Source: Gelidibacter algens
GTDB lineage: Bacteria > Bacteroidota > Bacteroidia > Flavobacteriales > Flavobacteriaceae
Direction: 5' to 3'
DNA: 64,000 nt
Assembly: GCF_001678675.1 (NCBI RefSeq)
Contig: NZ_LZRN01000009.1
Coordinates: forward strand, 62,001 to 126,000
The translations under genes and the position numbers were made by a program. The notes beneath the pieces are model-generated. The model had not been told where the DNA came from and made no database searches. It saw nothing but the letters and a program-made list of their open reading frames with translations. Positions 17,721 through 25,800 of this stretch are shown here, piece by piece (positions within the stretch are counted from its first letter, which is position 1; every line of letters begins with the position of its first letter).

Positions 17721-17840
17721 TTTCTTATTGCAAATTAAAGATAAAATTTACAATAGAGCACGTGTTATTGTAATTTTTTGTATTTTTTTGCAATAGTGTT
17801 CGGTCTATTGCAAAACTCCAAGATTTTTTTGATTTCTTTT
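17721..17840. promoter_or_regulatory. Degenerate 40-bp repeats with TATTGCAA/TTGCAATA sites upstream of fic
   Basis: Three 40-bp units show TATTGcAA-like sites at exact 40-bp spacing (17725, 17765, 17805) and CAATAG at 17751 and 17791. The last pair forms a perfect 11-bp inverted repeat (TTTTGCAATAG at 17786-17796, CTATTGCAAAA at 17805-17815, eight-base spacer). The array lies 30-150 bp upstream of the Fic start, where an operator is expected; the Fic winged-helix domain is a candidate binder. Confidence 0.5.
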
Positions 17841-17887
17841 TTTCTGCCCGTCCTGCCAAACGGAGTCAAACAGTCGGGCGACAGAAA
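17841..17887. repeat. GC-rich imperfect inverted repeat
   Basis: TTTCTG-CCCG at the left pairs with CGGG-CGA-CAGAAA at the right, a three-base bulge apart, around a centre with CCTGCC and CAAACAG. It is markedly richer in G/C than its surroundings. It looks like a palindromic intergenic repeat or the remnant of a small non-autonomous element. The rest of the 511-bp gap 17693-18203 holds the fic upstream repeats and otherwise AT-rich DNA without a supported gene. Confidence 0.5.
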
Positions 17888-18203
17888 GGTTAATAGCCTT
17901 TTTTAAAAATGTATTCTTTTGTCTATATGCCGAATGGTAAAATAGATTATTCTTTTTAAAACTCAATAATAAAATGACAAAATCACAATACTGGATTTAG
18001 CACATGTACTCATTCATATTGAACCGAAGGAATAAAGATTAAAGCGATCCATTCAAAAAATTTATAGTTGCTTATTTCCCACTCTTGATTAATACAAACA
18101 ACACTCAAATCACAAAGCAGCACTATAAATATATAGCTAAGATTTAATAGTTAGGTAAAATGAATCCAATTCACTATTCCTTAAAGATTTAAACAATAAT
18201 CTA

Positions 18204-18380
18204 TCAATCAATAGTCACGAAATATTCTAAAAACTTAAAAAACAACGTAAAGCAAATCAAAAGAATAACAACCACTAGAATACTAATCCATAGTATTTTA
18301 TCCCTTTTAGTAATGGCCGTTTTTTCAGTTTGCTCTTTCTTTTTTTCCTTCTGACGTCTTTCCCGTCTATTTTCTGGCAT
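18204..18380 (-). CDS. 58-residue single-span membrane protein next to the metal P-ATPase (copy 1)
   Basis: An ORF of 58 codons, short enough to be missed by usual gene callers, starts at ATG 18380, 27 bp after the P-ATPase stop on the same strand. It has a very basic N-terminus (MPENRRERRQKEKKK), the motif ITKRDKILWI, a hydrophobic span at about 29-48, and the ending FLEYFVTID. It aligns without gaps to the 58-residue ORF at 29031-29207, with 27 identical residues, including ERR/RR at the start, KxxI-KR-KI-WI before the span and FLExF-D at the end. Such matching of two independent copies, each beside a metal exporter, is strong evidence for a real gene. Likely topology is N-in with a short outer tail. 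Function unknown; an accessory or regulator of the exporter is a guess. Confidence 0.8.
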   Translation of the reverse strand: MPENRRERRQKEKKKEQTEKTAITKRDKILWISILVVVILLICFTLFFKFLEYFVTID

Positions 18381-18407
18381 ATTATGGTTTTTTAGTTATA
18401 AATCTGT

Positions 18408-20378
18408 CTAGTTCTTCCAATCCATCTTCTGCAACCGAACCGCATTCAAAATAGCCAACAAAGCTACGCCAACATCAGCAAAGACTGCTTCCCACATTGT
18501 GGCAAGACCACCTGCACCCAAGACCAAAACCACCGCTTTCACACCAAATGCCAATCCAATATTTTGCCAAATTATTCTACGTGTGGAACGTCCTATTTTT
18601 ATTGCTTTTGCAATCTTGCTCGGTTGATCGGTTTGTATAATAACGTCAGCGGTTTCAATGGCCACATCACTACCTAAACCACCCATTGCTATACCGACAT
18701 CACTTGCTGCCAACACTGGAGCATCGTTGATACCATCGCCAATAAAAGCTACTTTATTATCGGTTTCGGACATCAATTTTTCAACTTCGGCCAATTTATC
18801 TTCTGGCAACAAACCACCTTTAGCCCAATCGACGCCCATTTCTTTTGCGACTTGTTGCGTAATAGAATCTTTATCACCAGAAAGCATTATGATTGTTTTA
18901 ATGCCAGATTCACGTATTTGTTTTATCGCCTCGTGAGCATCATCCTTTAATTCATCTGCAATGATTACATAACCAGCGAATTTACCTTCTATGGCAACCA
19001 TTACAATAGATTCCACAATAGTATCAGTTTCAGATGGCACTTCCATGTTGTTTGAAGTCATCAAAGGTTTATTTCCAACTAAAACGGTTTTACCATTGAC
19101 GGTGCCTTTCAATCCCTTTCCTGCAATTTCAGATACATTGGTCGCCGAAAAATCTTCACCATCGGCTTTATATGCCATAATCGCCTTGGCAATAGGATGG
19201 GTAGATTGTTCTTCCATCGCCATTAAGTATTTCATCATTTCGGCTTCGCTCAAGGACCTATTTTCTTTATCGCTTATAACAATAGATTTAATTTTAAAAA
19301 CACCTTTAGTGACGGTTCCGGTTTTATCCATTACGACAGTAGTCACTTTGGTCATTTCATCTAAAAATGAAGCACCTTTAAAGAGGATTCCATTTTTTGA
19401 AGCGGCTCCCAATCCGCCGAAATAACCTAACGGAATGGAGATAACTAAAGCACACGGACAGGAAATAACCAAGAAAATCAAGGCTCGGTACAACCATTCC
19501 TGAAATATATAGTCATCTACAAAAAAGTATGGTAAAAATGTCAACGCAATTGCAAGGAATACGACAATTGGGGTGTAAACCCTCGCAAATTTCCTGATAA
19601 ACAATTCGGTTTTTGATTTCCTCGCGGTGGCGTTCTGCACCATATCAAGAATTCTGGCAATAGAGCTGTCCTTGAATTCTTTGGTAGTTTCGATTTCGAC
19701 AACGCCATCCATATTGATGCTTCCCGCAAATACTTTTTCACCTTTTGCAATAGTATCTGGTTTGCTTTCACCCGTTAAGGCAGCTGTATTGAAAGAGCCT
19801 TTTTCAGAAAGTAAAATACCATCTAAAGGTATTTTTTCTCCCACGCGGACTTGCACTTTCTCGCCAATGTTGACGGTTTCTGGATTCACTGAAATGTAAT
19901 CATTGTCGCGATATACCAACGCCTCATTCGGCCTTACATCCAACAACGCTTTGATGTTTGATTTTGCCCTGTTAACGGCTGCGTTTTGAAACAGTTCTCC
20001 AACGGCATAAAACAGCATTACTGCAACACCTTCAGGATATTGACCAATGGCAAACGCACCTATTGTGGCTATGGACATCAAAAGAAATTCAGTAAAGAAC
20101 TCGCCTTTCATAATGCTTTGCAATCCCTCTTTTACAACTGGTAATCCAACAGGAATATAAGCAATCCCATACCAAACGATGCGAACCCAATCTTTAAAAA
20201 ATGGAACCTCATAGTAATCCATCGCAATTCCAGCAATGAGCATTACAAAGCTGAAAATTGCTGGTAAATATGTTTTGAAGGTGGCTTTCTCTGTTCCGTG
20301 GGAATGCCCATCATCGTGGGAATGTTCACCTTTAAGTTTTTGGGTATCTAAATCCCGAAGGTTTTCTTTTTTCTTCAT
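18408..20378 (-). CDS. Zn/Cd/Pb-type P1B ATPase exporter
   Basis: The 656-residue protein has all P-type ATPase marks: TGES at 202-205, the transmembrane metal site CPC at 307-309, the phosphorylation motif DKTGT at 351-355, an HP motif in STHPIAKA, and GDGIND. The last membrane pair keeps a Lys (GVKAVVL) and an Asp (FADVG), residues typical of the zinc/cadmium/lead subgroup (ZntA/CadA type). The cytosolic N-terminus has no HMA domain but a His/Asp-rich stretch (HSHDDGHSHG at 19-28) that may bind metal. It pumps divalent soft metals from cytosol to periplasm with ATP. It is the last large gene of the metal operon that begins with the RND-TolC gene at 27302; the tiny 58-residue gene follows it. 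Confidence 0.95.
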   Translation of the reverse strand: MKKKENLRDLDTQKLKGEHSHDDGHSHGTEKATFKTYLPAIFSFVMLIAGIAMDYYEVPFFKDWVRIVWYGIAYIPVGLPVVKEGLQSIMKGEFFTEFLLMSIATIGAFAIGQYPEGVAVMLFYAVGELFQNAAVNRAKSNIKALLDVRPNEALVYRDNDYISVNPETVNIGEKVQVRVGEKIPLDGILLSEKGSFNTAALTGESKPDTIAKGEKVFAGSINMDGVVEIETTKEFKDSSIARILDMVQNATARKSKTELFIRKFARVYTPIVVFLAIALTFLPYFFVDDYIFQEWLYRALIFLVISCPCALVISIPLGYFGGLGAASKNGILFKGASFLDEMTKVTTVVMDKTGTVTKGVFKIKSIVISDKENRSLSEAEMMKYLMAMEEQSTHPIAKAIMAYKADGEDFSATNVSEIAGKGLKGTVNGKTVLVGNKPLMTSNNMEVPSETDTIVESIVMVAIEGKFAGYVIIADELKDDAHEAIKQIRESGIKTIIMLSGDKDSITQQVAKEMGVDWAKGGLLPEDKLAEVEKLMSETDNKVAFIGDGINDAPVLAASDVGIAMGGLGSDVAIETADVIIQTDQPSKIAKAIKIGRSTRRIIWQNIGLAFGVKAVVLVLGAGGLATMWEAVFADVGVALLAILNAVRLQKMDWKN

Positions 20379-20385
20379 TATCTAT

Positions 20386-20739
20386 TTATTTATTTAACCA
20401 AATTAATGCTTCGTCTTTCTCGGTTAACTCAAAATATTTTACTTCAGAACCTGTGAAGAAATTGGTTGCCTTAGCGGCCCATTCCTGCCATTTCTTTTCG
20501 CCAACTTATGCTATTTTCCCATAATCTGAGAGGTGCGAAGCATCAACTTTCAACTCTGCCCATAAACCTTTGAGATCGTATCCGTGAAAATCGTGCATCT
20601 CAAAATAGAAATCTGTCTTTTTTCCTTGTTTAGTAATTTTGTCGGTAAGTGGATGTATTTTTTCAACATCACTTTTCGATATTTTGCCTTCCAATTTTAC
20701 GGCAATTAGAGTGTATTTCTGTGTTTCAAAAAGATGTAT
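20386..20739 (-). pseudogene. SpoIIAA/STAS-like protein gene with internal stop
   Basis: The reading frame from about 20739 encodes IHLFETQKY, GKISKSDVEKIHPL, HDFHGYDLKGLWAELK and HLSDYGKIA, then a TAA, and continues in the same frame with VGEKKWQEWA, FFTGSEVKYF to a stop at 20386. This is the full SpoIIAA-like (STAS-fold) family pattern of about 120 residues interrupted by one nonsense codon. No ATG is present at the expected start (ATA stands there); only a TTG at 20694 is available. Small STAS-like proteins of this kind are of unclear function. It lies between the Fur-family gene and the P-ATPase gene on the same strand. Confidence 0.75.
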
Positions 20740-20795
20740 TATAACCTTAGATTTTTAAATAATCTAATGATTTTATAGATGCAATGGAAGTGCAT

Positions 20796-21212
20796 TTAGT
20801 GTCCGCTACACTTTTCACATAACCCTTTGATTACCAAATTTACATTTTCTGCCAAATAGCCTTCTGGTAAATTGATGTGTGGGATTTTGTATTCCGTTAA
20901 ACAAACGGTTTCATCACAGTTATTACAGTAAAAATGTAAATGCAGGTCTTGTTCTAATTCACAATTGCAATTTTCTTCACAAACAGCATATTTAATTGTT
21001 CCTGTGCCATCGTCAATTTGGTGGACAATCCCGTTTTCCTCAAAGGTCTTTAAGGTTCTATATAAAGTAGTCCTTTCAGAATTGTCGAAATATTCCTCGA
21101 TGTTTGTGAGGCTTACTGCAACTTTCTTTTGCAACAGGAATTTTAAAACCAACAATCGCATAGCAGTTGGCCTAACAGTTCTTGATTCAAGAGTTTTCTC
21201 CAATTTGTCCAT
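20796..21212 (-). CDS. Fur-family metalloregulator
   Basis: The 138-residue protein has the Fur winged helix (RPTAMRLLVLKFLL, then SERTTLYRTLKTFEENGIVHQI) and a dimerisation half with the HLHFYCNNCDETVCL segment and a terminal CEKCSGH, giving two CxxC pairs for a structural zinc. Several extra Cys at ENCNCEL add to the metal-binding look. It probably senses a metal (zinc or a related divalent ion) and represses the surrounding efflux or an uptake system. It starts three bases after the PII-like gene stop, so both are in one transcript within the metal operon. The exact metal cannot be read from sequence. Confidence 0.92.
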   Translation of the reverse strand: MDKLEKTLESRTVRPTAMRLLVLKFLLQKKVAVSLTNIEEYFDNSERTTLYRTLKTFEENGIVHQIDDGTGTIKYAVCEENCNCELEQDLHLHFYCNNCDETVCLTEYKIPHINLPEGYLAENVNLVIKGLCEKCSGH

Positions 21213-21215
21213 TTT

Positions 21216-21554
21216 TCACAAGGTATTGCCTTTTAAGGATTCTCCCGTTTTAATCTGAAACGCATCTTCAATGTTGGCAACGTAGATGATTCCGTCTCCT
21301 GGCTCTTCAGTTTTGCCATTTTTTATAATGATATCAATTGCGGTTTGGGCTTCTTCATTTTGGCAAACCAATTCCAATTTTACTACGGGACTTTCTGTTA
21401 TATGAAAATCCAAGGATGGTCTTGCACCTTTCGCCTTAAAAGCTCCTGTCCCTTCTGATTGTGATAAGGTCATACTCTTGAAACCATTATCGGTAAGGGC
21501 ATCGATTACTTTCTGAATCCTGTTTGGTTTTATAAATGCTTTTATTTCTTTCAT
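21216..21554 (-). CDS. PII-like signalling protein in the metal operon
   Basis: The 112-residue protein has the PII fold pattern: MKEIKAFIKPNRIQKVIDAL at the start, a T-loop region at about 36-54 (SEGTGAFKAKG), VKLELVCQNE, and the C-terminal B-loop GDGIIYVANIEDAFQI. The usual uridylylated Tyr of GlnB is not evident in the T-loop, so it is not a standard nitrogen PII. PII homologues occur beside RND metal efflux genes in Bacteroidota, where they may sense a ligand such as a nucleotide or metal. Here it sits between the adaptor and Fur genes. A trimeric cytosolic sensor is likely; its target is unknown. Confidence 0.88.
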   Translation of the reverse strand: MKEIKAFIKPNRIQKVIDALTDNGFKSMTLSQSEGTGAFKAKGARPSLDFHITESPVVKLELVCQNEEAQTAIDIIIKNGKTEEPGDGIIYVANIEDAFQIKTGESLKGNTL

Positions 21555-21576
21555 AATTCTGATTTTCTGTTTATTT

Positions 21577-21609
21577 AGACCTCACAGGCTTTAAAAACCT
21601 GTGAGGTCT
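21577..21609. repeat. Strong inverted repeat between adaptor and PII genes
   Basis: A perfect 12-bp stem, AGACCTCACAGG/CCTGTGAGGTCT, with a nine-base A/T loop and a T run on the plus-strand side. It sits in the 82-bp gap inside the metal operon. It could act as an attenuator or mRNA stabiliser that separates expression of the efflux pump genes from PII/Fur/P-ATPase genes, or be a dispersed palindromic repeat. Confidence 0.75.
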
Positions 21610-21636
21610 TTATTTTCTTTTCAGTGATTAGAGAAC

Positions 21637-22869
21637 TTAATGGCTGTGTTCCAATTCGCCTTTCATCATTTCTGACGATAGCGTATAGGCGCCCTTGGTA
21701 ACCACTTTTACGTCTGCTGCAATTTCTTTTGGAAGATTGACTTCCACATACCCCAAATCGGAAATCCCAATGGTTACAGGTATCATTTTAAATTTCATTC
21801 TATTTGCTTCCTTCTCGCCACTTTCATCTAAAATAAAAATAAACGCTTGCGCCCTCTCTTTGATTATCGCATCTTCAGGAACCGCGAATGCCATTTTTTC
21901 ATCTTGGATTATCCGGCCTTCCACATACATTCCGGGAAGCAACTCTTTATCTTCGTTGTGAACGTCTGCGTGTACGTGCAACGCTTTTGGGTCGGTTTCA
22001 AATGTTTTACCTACGGCGTGGATTTTTGCCTTTAAAAGCTCGTCTGGTTTTGAGGCCACCGTAAAATAAATTTCCTGTCCCTTCTTGACCTTTCTGATAT
22101 CCTTTTCATAGACTTTAAAATCTGCGTGTATTTCAGAATTATCGCTCACCGTAAACATTTTGGTCTGTGGTGCCACGTAATCTCCAATGCTCACCATCAC
22201 TTCATCTACATACCCACTTATCGGTGTTGTAATAGCGATTGCAGAAAAAATCTGCCCTTGCAAAACCTTATCGGTGTTTATCCCCAATAATTTCAACTTT
22301 GAACGCAACCCATTTACCGACGACGTGGTGGAACGAAATTTTGATTGTGCCATTTGAAAATCTTTACCAGAGGAAACGCCTTTGTCAAAAAGGATTTGTT
22401 TACGTTCAAAATCCTGTTTCAAGAACGCGAGCTCGTTATTTTTTTCCTGATATTCCTGCTGCATTGTTATAATATCTGGATGCTCCAAATATGCCATTAC
22501 TTGACCTTTGTTTACTTTATCACCTTCAATAACCTTAATGGAACGCACGTTGCCGCCCACAAAAGGACTGATATTTGCTCGGTCTTGCGGAAACAATTCC
22601 AACTGCCCTGTCACTTTTATGGTATTGCCCAAACTCTTTTTTTCCAAAGGTTTCATTTCAAGACCAATTGTTTCGGCCTGTTGTTCTGTAATTTCCACGA
22701 CACTTTCTTCATCACTATGGCCTTCTTCGTGGTGAGAATCTTCGCCGTTTTCCGTAGATTCGGAAGTAGTTTCATTGTGTCCCATTTCTCCCTTCGCTTT
22801 CTCATTACAAGAAGCGAGTACCAAAGTCAAGGCCAAAAATAGGGTTACTGCTATTGCTTTATTTTTCAT
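21637..22869 (-). CDS. RND efflux periplasmic adaptor lipoprotein (system 1)
   Basis: The 410-residue protein has a lipoprotein signal ending LASC (Cys21). A His/Glu-rich metal-binding-like stretch (about 45-60, SHHEEGHSDEE) is followed by HlyD/CusB-type domains: a barrel-sandwich with GQLELFPQDRANISPFVGG, a helical hairpin (about 130-195) and membrane-proximal barrels, with GYVDEVMVSIGDYV returning to the lipoyl half. It bridges the inner-membrane pump and the outer-membrane channel encoded 17 bp upstream. The acidic/His-rich N-terminus may capture divalent metal. It ends in ELEHSH, another His-bearing tail. Full length for the family. Confidence 0.93.
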   Translation of the reverse strand: MKNKAIAVTLFLALTLVLASCNEKAKGEMGHNETTSESTENGEDSHHEEGHSDEESVVEITEQQAETIGLEMKPLEKKSLGNTIKVTGQLELFPQDRANISPFVGGNVRSIKVIEGDKVNKGQVMAYLEHPDIITMQQEYQEKNNELAFLKQDFERKQILFDKGVSSGKDFQMAQSKFRSTTSSVNGLRSKLKLLGINTDKVLQGQIFSAIAITTPISGYVDEVMVSIGDYVAPQTKMFTVSDNSEIHADFKVYEKDIRKVKKGQEIYFTVASKPDELLKAKIHAVGKTFETDPKALHVHADVHNEDKELLPGMYVEGRIIQDEKMAFAVPEDAIIKERAQAFIFILDESGEKEANRMKFKMIPVTIGISDLGYVEVNLPKEIAADVKVVTKGAYTLSSEMMKGELEHSH

Positions 22870-22886
22870 TTCTATAGTTTTTTATA

Positions 22887-25800
22887 TTATAAATTGCCCA
22901 ATTGGTACTGCACCTCAATGGCCTGTTGGTTATATTGATTGATATATTGTAAATGTGTTTGTTTAATCCTAATGGCACTATTTAGGATAGTGATATAGTT
23001 TACATAATCTATTTCGCCTTCCTTTGATGCTAATTGCGCGGTGGCTATTTGTTCTTCCGCCAAAAGCAAAGCCCCTTCTTCGTAATACGTTAATGTCTTT
23101 TGCGTTTTTTCGAGGGATTTGAGCAGTTGCGAAACATGGCTTTCGGTAATCGCCTTATGTTCCAAATATTGATTTTCTGCGACCATAACATCTGCCTTGG
23201 CTGCTTTTACCCTTGATTTCTGCGGAAAAAACCACAAGGGAATACTAATTCCTGCCTGATAGGTATTAAAGCCTGAAACATCTGCTACCACTTGCCGTCC
23301 GTATGAAAAGTTAAGTTTTGGTAAAAACTCCGATTTTTCAACGCCTACATTGGCTTTGCTGACTTCCACATTTTGCAGTGAATATTGCAAAATCGGATTG
23401 TTTGCTACAGAAGTTGAATCCATCAACGTATTCAAATTCAATGGCTCATAGCGAACTGAAACCGTTTCAATAGAACCATCCGTTCCCAAAAATTGCTTTA
23501 AGGCACGTTTAGTAATTTCAATATCATCATAAGCCTGTTGCCGTAATACTTGAACCTGTTGGTATTCCGAAGAAGCAGAAATAAATTCCAACTTGCCCGT
23601 TTCTCCAGTATCATAGCGCAACTGTGCAGCGTTTTTAAAATTGCCATACACACTGTCCAATTGTTCCGCAAAAAGTAATTGTGCCTTGTTGTAGTTTATT
23701 TGGTCGTAGGCTTGCATCACATTGCGCACCAATTCTTGCTCATTTACGGCATAGAACTTTTCGCCCAGAGCCACACGTTGTTTATGGAACTTCGATTTTG
23801 AAAAACCCGAAAGCAAATCGATATTCGCTTGCTGAACACCAATGGTGGTTTGAACCCCTGGAAGGTTATTTCCATATTCCTCCTTTCCTGTATAAATATG
23901 CGTACTTCCCAAGTCAAAACTTGTGCCTTTCAGTGCTTTTTCACGCGCTATAAAGGCTTGGCCTTCTTTAAGGGACGGATAATTCAGCTTTGCCATTGCA
24001 ATGGCTTCTTCCAAAGTAATTGTTTTTGAAATTGTCTTTTCCCGATTTACTTCTTGTGCAAAAGTATTTCCAGATGTGAACACACCTCCCAACAATAATA
24101 CTATAGTAATTATTGTAGTGCTTTTATTGATATAGCTTACAGTACCACCATTACTTTTCCGCTCTTTTCGTGATTCCAGCCAATAATATAAAATAGGAAT
24201 AACCACCAATGTCAAAAATGTTGCCGTGAGCATTCCTCCAATAACTACCGTTGCCAACGGGCGTTGGACTTCGGCACCTCCAGAAGTGGAAACCGCCATT
24301 GGAATAAAGCCCATAATTGTTGTAATGGCGGTCAATAAAATGGGACGCAAACGTTCATGTGTCGCTTCGTAAATACGTTTTTTTAAATCTGTCATGCCAC
24401 TTTCTTTTAATTCGTTGAATTTATTGATAAGAATTAATCCATTTAGAACAGCGACTCCGAAGAGGACGATAAACCCGACTCCCGCTGAAATACTGAAAGG
24501 CATCCCACGAAGCCATAAAACGAGAATGCCCCCAATGATGGCCAAAGGCACTGCGATATAAATCATTAAGGCTTGTGTAAATGAGTTTAAAGCAAAGTAT
24601 AGCAGAATAAGGATTAATAAAAGAACGATTGGTACCACTATAATTAATCGGTCTGTGGCGCGTTCTAAATTTTCGAAAGACCCACCGTAAGTGACGTAAT
24701 AACCAGCTGGCAATTTAACTTCGGTTTCCAATTTCTGCTGAATTTCTTCCACCATCGTCTTTACATCGCGTCCACGTACATTTACCCCAACCGAAACGCG
24801 ACGGTAGGTATTGTCCCTTGAAATTTGCATAGGGCCAGGTTTGTAGCTGATATCAGCTACTTCCTTTAATGGCACTTGTGCACCGTTTGGCAAATCAATA
24901 AAAAGATTCTTAAGACTGTTGATGTCTGTTCTAAATGCTTTGTCTAAACGGATGACCAGATCGAATCTTTTTTCGCCTTCAAAAATTACCCCAGCTTTTT
25001 CTCCAGCAAAAGCGGCACTTACATAATCGTTCAATTTATCGACGGTTACGCCATATTGTGCCATTTTTGCCCGATTGTATACCACCGTCATTTGAGGCAA
25101 ACCGCTAGTAGCTTCCACATTGAGATCTGCCGCTCCTGGAACCGTTCTGATGACTGCTGCGATTTCCTCAATCTTCTCAGCCAAAACTCCCAAATCCTCT
25201 CCATATAATTTTATGGCAACATCTTCCCGCACGCCGGTTAACAATTCATTAAAACGAAGTTCTACAGGTTGCGTGAATACAAAGTTAACCCCTGGAATGA
25301 CTGAAATTTTCTCTTGAATTTTTTCTATGAGTTCTTCTTTACTGCTTGCCGAAGTCCATTTGCTTTTATCCTTCTCCAATATTATATAACAGTCGGCTAT
25401 ATCCATTGGCATTGGGTCAGTGGGAATTTCGGCAACCCCAAATCTTGATACCATCGTTTTTACCTCTGGAAACTGTTTAACTAAATTTTCAATTTTTTTT
25501 GAAGTTTCGATGGATTGGGTAAGACTGCTTCCGGGTTTCATCAATGCCTGCATGGCGATATCACCCTCATCAAATTTGGGTATAAATTCGGCTCCCATAG
25601 TGCTAAAGATATATGCGGCAAGCAAGAATAGCGCGACTGTCCCAATAATGACCCCTGCTTTAAAACGCAGTGCAAAATTCAATAAGGGTACGTAGGCACG
25701 ATTTAAAACGCGCATAATTTTATCACTGAACCTATCAATTCCGTTTTCGAGTTTGACAAACCAACCATTTTGATTTTTTGCTGGTTTTAGGACTAAAGCG

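Noticed and set aside
22345-22842. A 165-codon plus-strand ORF within the adaptor gene
   Set aside because: Antisense shadow of the adaptor, whose domains are clear; composition is Phe/Cys-rich as expected from reverse-strand reading.
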